Positions 7,506 to 15,746 of a stretch of 64,000 nucleotides of DNA are shown here, in pieces. The notes under the pieces were generated by a model, which saw only the letters and a list, made by a program, of their open reading frames with translations, was not told the origin of the DNA and did not search any database. Every line of letters begins with the position of its first letter. The stretch's first letter is position 1. Origin of the DNA: Hyphomonas sp. (lineage in GTDB: Bacteria > Pseudomonadota > Alphaproteobacteria > Caulobacterales > Hyphomonadaceae); the NCBI RefSeq assembly GCF_018402285.1, contig NZ_JAGYJH010000003.1:310001-374000 (forward strand), read 5' to 3'. The translations under genes and the position numbers were made by a program.

Positions 7506-9812
7506 ATGTTGAAACACTACACTGCAAGGACGGCGCGCGCGGCAGTCGCGATGGCTTTGGGCGGCGTGGCCTTGCTGACAGGGTGCGACCAGATCGATAC
7601 ACGGATCGACCGGGCCCGCGAGATCGCCGATGCGTCGGTCGATCAGATCAGCGGCGAGACCGTGATCGACCAGACCTATGTCAATCTTGAGCGTGCTGCC
7701 CCGGCAGACCGCGCGCTGGCTGGCACCGTGATGGCAGAATTCGTCATCGCCGAAGAGGACCGCCCGATGTTTGCCGTCGGCTCGATCATTGCCAAGCCCT
7801 TGAATATTCCTGCCACCGAAACTCTCGAACTCTCAGAAGACACCGCCATGATGGAGGAGGAACTCGACTATTTCGACTCCCCCGAAGGCGCGGAAATGAT
7901 GGCCGAAGAGGAAATGATGCGCGCTGCGCCAGCGCCGCCGCCCTCGGTGGTCGAAGTCCCAGGAGGCGCCGGAGATATTGTCGCCGAGCCTGCCCAGGCC
8001 CTGCCCAAGATCAGGCTGGACCCCAACTCGGCCTTTGAGTCCCGCCAGGAAATCGCCAATGCCAGTCGGCAGATGGAGCAGGTCGCCATCTCCGATGACG
8101 CCCAGCGCGTGCAGATGCGGCGCCTCACCAAGGAAGACCTTCAGGCCATGGCTCCAGAAGAGAGAGTGGAAGTCCGCAAGCTGGCCCGCCGCGCTCCGGT
8201 GGAGCGCGCAGTGGTGCGCAAGCAGATCGATGCCAACACCGTCATGCTCGATGCGATGACCAAATATGGCGTCGGCGGTGAAGTGGCCCTATCGCGCCAG
8301 GGGCAGATGATCATCCAGATCGGGCCGGATGGCGCAAATCCCACCCAATTCACCGGCAGCAGCAATCCATCAGAGTTCCTCGCCCGGTCAGAAGCGGCCG
8401 TCTGCCCGGAAAATCCGGATGCGGAGCTGATCCGCCAGGACCTTGCCGTGGCAACCGCCTGCATCGTGAAGGACCTGCGCGCTTCGGGCCAGTTTGAATA
8501 TGTCGAGCAGGACTTCATCTTCCAGAACCAGTTTGCCCGCAAACCCAAGGACCAGCCTTCGGGCACGCCAGGGGAGACCAAAGCCGGGTCGACCGGCTCG
8601 CCGGGCGTCCAGCCCGTCAAAAGCGCACCGAATGATCCGCTCTGGGCACTGCAATGGCACTTCCGTGACAAGGGCACCGCCGACGGCCGCACGGCAGGCG
8701 GGGCAGGCTTTGAAAGCTTCTGGACGCGTCAGGGCATTACCGGCTCGGACGGCATCGTTGTCGCTGTGGTCGATACCGGTCTGCAGATGAGTCATCCCGA
8801 TATTGCCGGCTCGCCCAACATCATGCCGGGCTATGACATGGTCTCAGATCCGCGCATGGGCAATGACGGCGATGGCCGCGACACTGACCCCAATGACCCG
8901 GGCGACATGTGCGACCCGACCAAACCCAATGCTGCCGATAGTTTCCACGGCACGCACGTGGCTGGCACCATTGGCGCGGCGGCGACCAATAATAGCGCTG
9001 GCGTTGCAGGCGGGGCCTGGGATGTGCGCATCGTGCCGGTGCGCGCGCTCGGCAAATGCGGTGGGCGCCTGTCGGACATAAACGATGCCATCCGCTGGGC
9101 CGCCGGCCTCGTGCCGGCTGAAGTCTCAGACGAGAACAATGTCTGGACCGAAGTCTGGAATGAAAACCCGGCCGACATCATCAACCTCTCGATCGGTCTT
9201 CTGGGGGCCTGCCCGGCCTCGCTGCAGGACGCCATCGACTCGGTGACGGCAGAGGGCGTGATCGTCGTCTCCGCGGCCGGAAATGCCCGCATGTCGACCA
9301 GCCTCTACGCCCCAGCGGGCTGCCGGAACGTCGTGACAGTCGCCGCTAGTGACGCGCGAGGCCAGATTGCGCCTTACTCTAACTTCGGACCGGAAGTCAT
9401 GGTCCTCGCCCCGGGCGGCGACCTGACGCGCGACGACAATGGTGACGGAAAGCCTGACGGCGTCCTCTCCACCAAGGCGGCCACTAACTGCTATGATCCG
9501 GTCACCGGCGAAGGCGTCGAGAACTGCTTCTACGCTTACGAGCAGGGTACCAGTATGGCCGCCCCGCATGTCTCGGCCGCGCTGGCGCTCCTGAAGGCTC
9601 GCGATCCATCGGCCAGCCGCGAAGAGATAATCAGCACACTGAGGGAGTCGCTCGATCCGCGCGAAAATCTGCAATGCGCAGGCCTCTGCAGCCGGTATCC
9701 GGGAACCACCCCTATCGAAGGCAGCCCGGACATGTGCGCCCGCCCATGCGGGCAGGGGCTGCTCAACATGGCGAATGTGCCGCTGAAAGCGACAGGCGGA
9801 GGCAGCCGATAA
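7506..9812 (+). CDS. Subtilisin-family (S8) serine protease lipoprotein
   Basis: The 768-residue protein has a lipoprotein signal ending LLTG-Cys27 with Asp at +2. A long Ala/Glu/Pro-rich and helical region follows, then a prodomain-like stretch ending FEYVEQDFIFQNQ near residue 340. The S8 domain carries Asp423 (VVDTG), His481 (HGTH), oxyanion Asn593 (AAGN) and Ser683 (GTSMAAPH). All three catalytic residues are present, so it should be an active periplasmic protease tethered to a membrane. Several Asp-rich loops (NDGDGRDTDPNDPGD) look calcium-binding, and Cys pairs occur in the catalytic domain. It opens a tight four-gene operon with a stand-alone prodomain-like protein, a lipoprotein and an M23 peptidase. 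Confidence 0.93.
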   Translation: MLKHYTARTARAAVAMALGGVALLTGCDQIDTRIDRAREIADASVDQISGETVIDQTYVNLERAAPADRALAGTVMAEFVIAEEDRPMFAVGSIIAKPLNIPATETLELSEDTAMMEEELDYFDSPEGAEMMAEEEMMRAAPAPPPSVVEVPGGAGDIVAEPAQALPKIRLDPNSAFESRQEIANASRQMEQVAISDDAQRVQMRRLTKEDLQAMAPEERVEVRKLARRAPVERAVVRKQIDANTVMLDAMTKYGVGGEVALSRQGQMIIQIGPDGANPTQFTGSSNPSEFLARSEAAVCPENPDAELIRQDLAVATACIVKDLRASGQFEYVEQDFIFQNQFARKPKDQPSGTPGETKAGSTGSPGVQPVKSAPNDPLWALQWHFRDKGTADGRTAGGAGFESFWTRQGITGSDGIVVAVVDTGLQMSHPDIAGSPNIMPGYDMVSDPRMGNDGDGRDTDPNDPGDMCDPTKPNAADSFHGTHVAGTIGAAATNNSAGVAGGAWDVRIVPVRALGKCGGRLSDINDAIRWAAGLVPAEVSDENNVWTEVWNENPADIINLSIGLLGACPASLQDAIDSVTAEGVIVVSAAGNARMSTSLYAPAGCRNVVTVAASDARGQIAPYSNFGPEVMVLAPGGDLTRDDNGDGKPDGVLSTKAATNCYDPVTGEGVENCFYAYEQGTSMAAPHVSAALALLKARDPSASREEIISTLRESLDPRENLQCAGLCSRYPGTTPIEGSPDMCARPCGQGLLNMANVPLKATGGGSR

Positions 9813-9813
9813 G

Positions 9814-10476
9814 ATGGCGTTTCCCCGCATTCCACTCGATGTCCGCGGCCCGCTCGGGGTGCTCGGGATCGGCCTGATTGCCGGCGCCGCAGGCTTAGCG
9901 GCTGTCGGAACGCGGGGCGGGGAAGGGTCCGGAACGGAAGCCGGCGTTACAGGGCTGGCCGCAACCACCGGCCAGCCGGAGGCTGTGCCCCCGCCGGAGA
10001 CATCCGGCATGGCGTTTGATCCCCCACCGGGACGGCCCTCCCTGATCATCGATCCGGAGCCCGCGCCCCTGCCTGCCGAAGAGCCGGAGGAGGAGAGGGC
10101 TTCCCCCCTCCCGCAGGTGACGATCCAGCGCGATGGCCAGGGCGCTGTCCTGCCCGCGCGCGCTGGAACGGCGGAGGTTGTCTTCATCGTTCGCCTGAAG
10201 GGTGCGCCCGAAGTCGATATCATCACCCGCAACTTCAAGCGCGATCCTGCCGCTGCGCAAGCCGCCTGGATCGCGCTGACAGAGCGCATCCCGGTATTGG
10301 CCGAGTTCGAGCTTTCCGGTGCCAGCTATTCCGGCGAGATGCGCCTCTCCCGTCGCCTTGCAGAGGCAACGCCGGCCGCCATCAAGGATGTGCAGGACCG
10401 CCTCCTCGCCATCGAGGGCGTTGCCTATGCAGACCCAGACTATGTAGCCCATCCCGGCCAGAAGGACATAAAATGA
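9814..10476 (+). CDS. Membrane-anchored protein resembling an S8 protease prodomain
   Basis: The 220-residue protein has one N-terminal hydrophobic segment (LGVLGIGLIAGAAGLAAVG), a Pro/Glu-rich linker, then about 95 residues from VVFIVRLKG to DPDYVAHPG. The ending EGVAYADPDYVAHPG resembles the end of inhibitor-I9-type subtilisin propeptides, as does the end of the upstream protease's own pro-region (EYVEQDFIFQNQ). It starts one base after the protease stop codon. I infer a chaperone or inhibitor acting in trans on that protease. This is by fold resemblance only, and a general ferredoxin-like domain is an alternative. Confidence 0.55.
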   Translation: MAFPRIPLDVRGPLGVLGIGLIAGAAGLAAVGTRGGEGSGTEAGVTGLAATTGQPEAVPPPETSGMAFDPPPGRPSLIIDPEPAPLPAEEPEEERASPLPQVTIQRDGQGAVLPARAGTAEVVFIVRLKGAPEVDIITRNFKRDPAAAQAAWIALTERIPVLAEFELSGASYSGEMRLSRRLAEATPAAIKDVQDRLLAIEGVAYADPDYVAHPGQKDIK

Positions 10477-11135
10477 GATCGCTCCGTCTTCAGATCGTCC
10501 CCCTCATGATTTCCGGCGGCCTGCTGCTCACCGCGTGTGACCAGGTCCGCTTCCCGGGCGCCAGCGGCCAGCAGGACGCCGAGCCCAAGCTGATTGAAGA
10601 GCCTGCTGCTCCGGATACGGAAGAAACCGGCCCTACTGAAGTGGACCTTCCCGTGCGCCCGGAATCCTCCGCAGGTGAGGCTGCGATCGACTGGGAAGCC
10701 GCCCGGAGTGACCTGGCTGCCCGCCCTATCGAAGAGCGCGAAGGCAGCTTCCAGGTCGCCTCGGGAGATGCGGCCCCGCCGGTTCCGGTCTTCCTGCCGT
10801 CGGCCCCTGTATCGGTGCAGGGCGGGGAGTCGGACGTCCGTTTTCAGTCAATGAGCGATGGCTATTACGCTTTCTTCCCCGGCGAGAAATACGACACCGT
10901 CGTCAACGGCACCAACAAGATCATTGCCGCACCCGGCGAGCAGCCCGCCGCCCGCAATGAAGCCTTCAATTTCCAGCCGACCATGACCGGCGCCCAGATC
11001 TCCTTCTCGCGCTATGGCGCCGACTATCTCGTCGAGTTCGAGTGCAAGGAGCTGACCAACGGCCTACCGGCTTGCATCACGCAGGAAGAGGCTGAGGCTT
11101 TTGCAACGGATCTGGTAATATCGGGGACCCGCTGA
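10473..11135 (+). CDS. Lipoprotein of unknown function
   Basis: The 220-residue protein has a lipoprotein signal (LLLTA-Cys22) with Asp at +2 and the start of the mature protein reading CDQVRFPG, closely like CDFVRLPG in the next gene. An acidic, proline-rich linker covers residues 30-110. The C-terminal 90 residues form a compact domain containing GYYAFFPGEKYD and two Cys (FECKELTNGLPAC). I do not recognise this domain. The start codon overlaps the preceding stop (ATGA), and the stop overlaps the next start, so it is translationally coupled on both sides. Confidence 0.75.
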   Translation: MRSLRLQIVPLMISGGLLLTACDQVRFPGASGQQDAEPKLIEEPAAPDTEETGPTEVDLPVRPESSAGEAAIDWEAARSDLAARPIEEREGSFQVASGDAAPPVPVFLPSAPVSVQGGESDVRFQSMSDGYYAFFPGEKYDTVVNGTNKIIAAPGEQPAARNEAFNFQPTMTGAQISFSRYGADYLVEFECKELTNGLPACITQEEAEAFATDLVISGTR

Positions 11136-12286
11136 TGCTGAAAGCACGTTTATCCGCAATCGGAGTATGTGGCGTTTTGATGCTACTCGGCGGGTGCGAC
11201 TTTGTCCGCCTGCCCGGCGATGGCGGCCCCCCGCCCGAGACGCCGGAGCCCGGCCCCGCCATTCCGCCCGGCGCGCCAGGTCCGCCCCCGCCCGAGCCGG
11301 GGGAGGACCCCTGGGCGCTGCCCCCGCTTGAGGAAGAGGAGGCCCCGGCGGTTGATCCCGTGGACGGACCACCCACCGAGGAAGAGCCAGCGTCCCCGGA
11401 GATGCCGGTGGATGAAGCGCCCGGCGGCGAAACGCCTACGGATGAAACACCGGCTGAAGACCCGGCCCTGCCGGATGACCCCGGCACCGATCCCGGCGAG
11501 CCGGAAACACCCGAGCCTCAACCCCAGCCGGAGCCAGAGCCGGAACCGGTGGTCGAACCGGTGTTCAGCTTCCACGCGCCCGGCGCCCTTCTGGCCGGGT
11601 CTGGCGGGGGCTTTTCCGAACAGATCGTGCATGCACCGGGCATTGTCTTCCCGATCAAGTCGGCTCCGGCCTTCCTCCAGTCGCAGGTGTTCATGTTCGG
11701 AGGCGGCGTTGCCGGCGGCGATCAATGCGATGCGCGCAATTACGAATATCCCTGGCGGGACAATTTCTGCGAAACCCGCTCGGCCAATCGCGGCTCGCCC
11801 TTCTGCCCGGTGAACAGGATCCATCAGGGTCAGGACATCCGCGTCGGCACGGCGGCCGACTGCAACACGCTGCGCCGCCAGAGTGCGGCTCAGCGCGGCA
11901 TCCATGAAGTCGTCGCTGTCGAGGATGGCGTCATCTCTTCGATCGGCACGTACACGGTCAAACTCCGCGGCGAAGGCAGCATCTACAATTACATGCACCT
12001 CAACATGAACCGCCTCGCGGTTACCGCCGGTCAGTTCGTCAAGGCGGGCGATCTGATCGGTTATGTATCGAATGATTTTGGTGGCACACCGACCACGATC
12101 CACCTGCATTTCGAGATTACCCAGAACACCGCTGGCAATGGCTGGGTGCATGTCCCGCCTTACCTCTCGCTCGTGGAAGCTTACGAGCGCCGCGAAAACG
12201 GCCCAGGCGAGCAGCTGGAGCCGGAGATCGGCATTGCCTCGGCGCCAGACTGGGTCATCCCGGAAGGGTATGAGATCATCGAGTGA
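11135..12286 (+). CDS. M23 (LytM) peptidase lipoprotein
   Basis: The 383-residue protein has a lipoprotein signal with Cys21 and Asp22, then about 120 residues of Pro/Glu-rich linker. The C-terminal M23 zinc peptidase domain shows His230 and Asp234 (HQGQD) and the His323-Leu-His325 motif (HLHF). All metal ligands are present, so it should be an active glycyl-glycine or D,D-endopeptidase acting on peptidoglycan cross-links or on a protein substrate. Six cysteines cluster just before and inside the domain, suggesting disulfides in the periplasm. The linker would let the domain reach across the periplasm from the membrane. It ends the operon and is followed by a terminator. Confidence 0.9.
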   Translation: MLKARLSAIGVCGVLMLLGGCDFVRLPGDGGPPPETPEPGPAIPPGAPGPPPPEPGEDPWALPPLEEEEAPAVDPVDGPPTEEEPASPEMPVDEAPGGETPTDETPAEDPALPDDPGTDPGEPETPEPQPQPEPEPEPVVEPVFSFHAPGALLAGSGGGFSEQIVHAPGIVFPIKSAPAFLQSQVFMFGGGVAGGDQCDARNYEYPWRDNFCETRSANRGSPFCPVNRIHQGQDIRVGTAADCNTLRRQSAAQRGIHEVVAVEDGVISSIGTYTVKLRGEGSIYNYMHLNMNRLAVTAGQFVKAGDLIGYVSNDFGGTPTTIHLHFEITQNTAGNGWVHVPPYLSLVEAYERRENGPGEQLEPEIGIASAPDWVIPEGYEIIE

Positions 12287-12292
12287 AGCAAG

Positions 12293-12319
12293 AAGGGCGG
12301 CCCTCGGGCCGCCCTTTTC
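12293..12319 (+). terminator. Rho-independent terminator of the protease operon
   Basis: AAGGGCGGCCC and GGGCCGCCCTT form an 11-bp GC-rich stem with a very tight loop, ending in TTTT, 6 bp past the M23 gene stop codon. It closes the operon at 7506-12286. Confidence 0.85.
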
Positions 12320-12354
12320 GTATCTGGTGGATCTGGTCGAGCGCCAGCCGGGCG

Positions 12355-12699
12355 TCAGCCCGAAATCGCCTGCTCATCGCGTTCGCCGGTGCGGATGCGC
12401 AGGATGGAGTCTAGGTCATGGACGAATATCTTGCCGTCGCCGATGGTGCCGGTATTGGCCGCTTGGGTGATTGCCTCGATGAAGCGCTCCACATCCGCGT
12501 CTGCGCAGGCCAGCTCCACCTTCACCTTGGGCAGGAGGCGTACTTCGTATTCGGCTCCGCGATAGACTTCGGTCTTGCCCTGCTGGCGGCCATAGCCGCG
12601 TACTTCGGTGACGGTCAGGCCCGTTGCGCCTGCCTCGGAAATCGCCTCGATGACCGCGTCCAGGCGGCTTGGCTTGAAGACGGCTGTGATCTGTTTCAT
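12355..12699 (-). CDS. P-II nitrogen regulatory protein (GlnB/GlnK)
   Basis: The 114-residue protein is a full-length P-II signal protein. It keeps the T-loop with Tyr51 (YRGAEYEV), the site uridylylated by GlnD, and the nucleotide-binding GDGKIFV segment. P-II proteins sense ATP/ADP, 2-oxoglutarate and glutamine and control glutamine synthetase, NtrB or the AmtB channel. Neither glnA nor amtB is adjacent, so I cannot choose between GlnB and GlnK. It stands alone between two convergent/divergent units. Confidence 0.92.
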   Translation of the reverse strand: MKQITAVFKPSRLDAVIEAISEAGATGLTVTEVRGYGRQQGKTEVYRGAEYEVRLLPKVKVELACADADVERFIEAITQAANTGTIGDGKIFVHDLDSILRIRTGERDEQAISG

Positions 12700-12762
12700 G
12701 GCGGGTTCCTGTCTGCTGGGCCGGACGCTGCAAGTGCGAAGGTAATCAACATGGGCGTCTCG

Positions 12763-13506
12763 TCAATGTTCTTCACGTCTTGCCGCGCGGGCAGGACGGG
12801 CAAGGCGCACGCGATCGGTCACCGGGGCGGCGGTTCCGCCCTTTGGCGGGGCATAGAGGCGTTTCACCGCTTCGATAAGCACCACCCCGCCAATGCCTGG
12901 CGCAATGAGCCGCCCCATCGCTTCCCAGCCTTCGGCCGCGGATGTGACAAGGCCAAGGTCGGTCGGTGGCATGTAGAGCGCGCTGGAAGAGGCGGTCACC
13001 TGGAACAGCCCGGTCGAGAGCAGGTTTGACAGCTGGCTGCGCGTCCAGGGCCGGCCATGCCCGAACGGCGTGCGGGTTGCCCGCGACCATAGCCCGGCGC
13101 GATTGGCCGCAGCCAGCACGATGCGGCCCTCCGGCGCGGTCACGCGCCATATCTCGCGCAAATAGGAGCGCGGGTCGCCGGTTTCTTCCAGGCCATGCAG
13201 GATGATCACCCTGTCAAACATCCCGTCCGGGAAGGGGAGGCGGGGGTCGCCCACAGCGACGGCAGCGTTACCCCGGCCGGAATAGTCCCATCGCACGGGC
13301 CCGTGCTCATGCGGCACGGCGGCGATCATCCGGCGCGGCCCGCCGGAGAATGCATCCAACACGGGCAGGGCATAGCCCAGGCCAAGTACCGAAAGCCCCT
13401 TGGACTCGCCCCACAGATCGGTCAGCTTGCCCGACAGGATGCGCGCGGCGGCCTTTCCGAGGTCTGACGCATAGAAGCGTTCAAGGGTGACGGCGTCCTG
13501 TCGCAT
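12763..13506 (-). CDS. Class I SAM-dependent methyltransferase
   Basis: The 247-residue protein has a Rossmann-type methyltransferase core: LSVLGLGYALPVLD (motif I), LPFPDGMFDRVIILHGLEE (motif IV) and APEGRIVLAAANR. Its substrate is unknown. It is divergent from gloB across 56 bp. The methyltransferase/gloB pairing recurs in Caulobacterales, so it may act on a small metabolite in aldehyde detoxification, but this is context only. The C-terminus is basic (RVRLARPARAARREEH). Confidence 0.82.
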   Translation of the reverse strand: MRQDAVTLERFYASDLGKAAARILSGKLTDLWGESKGLSVLGLGYALPVLDAFSGGPRRMIAAVPHEHGPVRWDYSGRGNAAVAVGDPRLPFPDGMFDRVIILHGLEETGDPRSYLREIWRVTAPEGRIVLAAANRAGLWSRATRTPFGHGRPWTRSQLSNLLSTGLFQVTASSSALYMPPTDLGLVTSAAEGWEAMGRLIAPGIGGVVLIEAVKRLYAPPKGGTAAPVTDRVRLARPARAARREEH

Positions 13507-13562
13507 CGTTATGGGTGGCTTGCGCGTTCCTGTCGTTCGGGGGCGGTTAGTGGAGGTAAGAA

Positions 13563-14333
13563 ATGACTGTCGTGATTGAAATACACCAGTTTCCCTGCCT
13601 GAACGATAATTACGGCTATCTGGTGCATGAGCCCGGCTCCGGCCAGACGATTGCCATCGATACGCCGGACGCCGCTGTCTACCTCGCCGAAGCGGAAAAG
13701 ATGGGCTGGCAGATCAGCGAAATCTGGAACACCCACTGGCATCCGGATCATGCGGGCGGAAACCTCAGGATCAAGGAAGCGACCGGCTGCCGCATTATCG
13801 GCCCGGCCGGGGAGGCGGCGAAAATTCCGGGCATCGACCGGGCGGTAAAGGGCGGCGATACGGTTGAGCTCGGCGGTGCCACCGCAATGGTTATCGATGT
13901 ACCCGGCCATACGCTCGGCCACATCGCCTTTCACCTGCCCGATCAGGGCGCCGCCTTCGTCGGCGACGCGGTCTTCGCCCTCGGCTGCGGCCGCGTGTTT
14001 GAAGGCACCATGGAAATGATGTGGGAGAGCCTCTCCCGCATCAGGAAGCTGCCGAAGAAGACCCAGCTCTACTGCGCGCACGAATACACCGCCTCGAACG
14101 CGAAGTTCGCGGTCACCATCGAGCCCGAAAACAAGGCGCTGAAAGACTATGTTGCCTGGATCGAGAAACGCCGGGCCGAAGGCAAGCCGACTGTACCGGC
14201 GCTACTGGAGCGGGAGCTGGAGACAAATCCTTTCCTGCGGGCAGACCTGCCCGAGATGCAGCTCGCCATGGGGCATTCGGGTAATGCGGTAGCCACCTTT
14301 GGGGAAATCCGTGGCCGGAAGGATCGCTTCTGA
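13563..14333 (+). CDS. gloB: Hydroxyacylglutathione hydrolase (glyoxalase II)
   Basis: The 256-residue metallo-beta-lactamase-fold enzyme has the THWHPDH motif (His58, His60, Asp62, His63), a further metal His in DVPGHTLGH, and FVGDAVFALGCGRVFEGT, which is the glyoxalase II signature. The glutathione-site segment CAHEYTASNAKFA and a C-terminal KxxxNPFLR-like element are present. It hydrolyses S-D-lactoylglutathione to D-lactate and glutathione in methylglyoxal detoxification. Its stop codon overlaps the start of the downstream cupin gene. Confidence 0.95.
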   Translation: MTVVIEIHQFPCLNDNYGYLVHEPGSGQTIAIDTPDAAVYLAEAEKMGWQISEIWNTHWHPDHAGGNLRIKEATGCRIIGPAGEAAKIPGIDRAVKGGDTVELGGATAMVIDVPGHTLGHIAFHLPDQGAAFVGDAVFALGCGRVFEGTMEMMWESLSRIRKLPKKTQLYCAHEYTASNAKFAVTIEPENKALKDYVAWIEKRRAEGKPTVPALLERELETNPFLRADLPEMQLAMGHSGNAVATFGEIRGRKDRF

Positions 14334-14782
14334 TGAGGCCTGCCATTTCCGGCGATTTGGGTCCAAATGAAATCATCAGGATGCTCGCCCTCCAGCCCCA
14401 TCCGGAAGGCGGCCATTATGGCGAGACCTACCGCGCGGCAGGAGGAGACAGCCACCGCGCCAGTCTCACCGCCATATACTATCTCCTTCAGGTGGACGAG
14501 ATTTCAGCCTGGCACCAGGTTGATGCCGATGAAGCCTGGCTCTGGCACGCGGGCGGTCCGCTCGCACTGACCCTCTCGCCGCCGGACGGGAAGGGCGCCT
14601 CAGGCGTCATTCTTGGCCCGGACCTGCGCGCCGGCCAGCGCCCGCAGGCAATCGTCCCGGCCGGGCACTGGCAGACGGCCGAGACGCTCGGCGCCTGGAC
14701 GCTTGTATCCTGTCTTGTAGCGCCGGGCTTTGAATTTTCCGGTTTCACGATGGCTCCGCCCGGATGGCGGCCGGAGGTCTGA
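14333..14782 (+). CDS. Cupin superfamily protein (DUF985/cupin_5)
   Basis: The 149-residue single-domain cupin has LQPHPEGGHYGETYR near the N-terminus, SAWHQVDADEAWLWHAG carrying metal-ligand His/Glu, and APGFEFSGFTMA near the end. This is the DUF985 family, whose biochemical role is not established. It is translationally coupled to gloB (one-base overlap of stop and start), suggesting a linked role. Confidence 0.85.
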   Translation: MRPAISGDLGPNEIIRMLALQPHPEGGHYGETYRAAGGDSHRASLTAIYYLLQVDEISAWHQVDADEAWLWHAGGPLALTLSPPDGKGASGVILGPDLRAGQRPQAIVPAGHWQTAETLGAWTLVSCLVAPGFEFSGFTMAPPGWRPEV

Positions 14783-14803
14783 TCAAGGCGCTCCAGACAC
14801 CAG

Positions 14804-14829
14804 AAAACTCCAACTGCGCTGGAGTTTTT
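14804..14829. terminator. Bidirectional terminator between cupin and phaB
   Basis: AAAACTCCA and TGGAGTTTT form a 9-bp stem with a 7-base loop and T runs on both strands. It lies between the converging cupin gene and phaB and could serve both. Confidence 0.75.
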
Positions 14830-14864
14830 CCGGGGAATTATCCACAGGAGAAGCCCCCGCTTGT

Positions 14865-15590
14865 TCAGCCAGCGATGTACTGCGCGCCGTTCACCGTCAT
14901 GGTAGCCCCGTTGATGAAGGCGGCTTCGTCTGAGGCGAGATAAGCGCACATCGAGGCGATCTCCTCGGCCTTGCCCAGACGGCCTACCGGGATCGTCGCA
15001 ATGATGCCATCGAGCACTTCCGGCTTCACTGCCTGCAGCATCTCGGTATCGATATAGCCTGGCGCCACGACGTTTGCGGTGATGCCCTTCTTGGCGCCCT
15101 CATAGGCCAGCGCCTTGGTAAAGCCGATGAGCCCGGCCTTGGCAGCCGAGTAGTTGGCCTGGGTAAACTGGCCCTTCTGGCCGTTGATCGAGGAGATGTT
15201 GATGACCCGGCCCCAGCTGCGTTCGCGCATTCCGTCCCAGACCTGGCGGGTCACATTGAACGCCGAGGTAAGGTCGACATTTATGACCTCTTGCCACTGA
15301 GACAGGGTCATCTTGTGGAACGGCGCGTCCCGCGTGATGCCGGCATTGTTAACCAGAACGTCCACTGGTCCCAGATCGGCCTCGACCGCCTTCAGGCCTG
15401 CGCCAACGGCGTCATAATCGGCCACGTCGAACTTGTAGACCTTGATGCCGCTCTCTTTGGAAAAGGCCTGTGCGGCCGCGTCATTGCCGCCATAATTGGC
15501 CGCCACGGTGTAACCTTTGGCCTTCAGCGTTTCGCTGATTGCCTTGCCGATGCCGCGCGTTCCGCCGGTAACCAGAGCCGTCTTTGCCAT
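14865..15590 (-). CDS. phaB: Acetoacetyl-CoA reductase
   Basis: The 241-residue short-chain dehydrogenase has TGGTRGIG at residues 8-15 (NADPH site) and the catalytic Ser134, Tyr147 and Lys151. Length and the phrase NISSINGQKGQFTQANYSAAKAG are diagnostic of PhaB. It reduces acetoacetyl-CoA to (R)-3-hydroxybutyryl-CoA, the monomer for polyhydroxybutyrate. The start at 15590 gives MAKTALVTGG. It is divergent from phaR, the regulator of polymer synthesis, over 156 bp. phaA and phaC are not in the window. Confidence 0.94.
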   Translation of the reverse strand: MAKTALVTGGTRGIGKAISETLKAKGYTVAANYGGNDAAAQAFSKESGIKVYKFDVADYDAVGAGLKAVEADLGPVDVLVNNAGITRDAPFHKMTLSQWQEVINVDLTSAFNVTRQVWDGMRERSWGRVINISSINGQKGQFTQANYSAAKAGLIGFTKALAYEGAKKGITANVVAPGYIDTEMLQAVKPEVLDGIIATIPVGRLGKAEEIASMCAYLASDEAAFINGATMTVNGAQYIAG

Positions 15591-15746
15591 GGTGCATTTC
15601 CTCCCAATTGTCTCATTGGGATAAGCCTTGCCCAGAAGAGGGTTCCACATCAATAGCGCATTGGTGTTGAAAGGGTTATGTGCAACTGTTTCGCACTAGC
15701 ACAATAATTGCTTGCTCCATTGCAGGGCATCGCGCGAGGTGAGGAA

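Noticed and set aside
9126..10289. 387-codon open frame on the minus strand
   Set aside because: It lies across the end of the S8 protease gene and the next gene on the other strand; composition is that of a shadow frame.
11183..12151. 322-codon open frame on the minus strand
   Set aside because: Antisense to the M23 peptidase, whose metal ligands are clear; the shadow has no recognisable motif.
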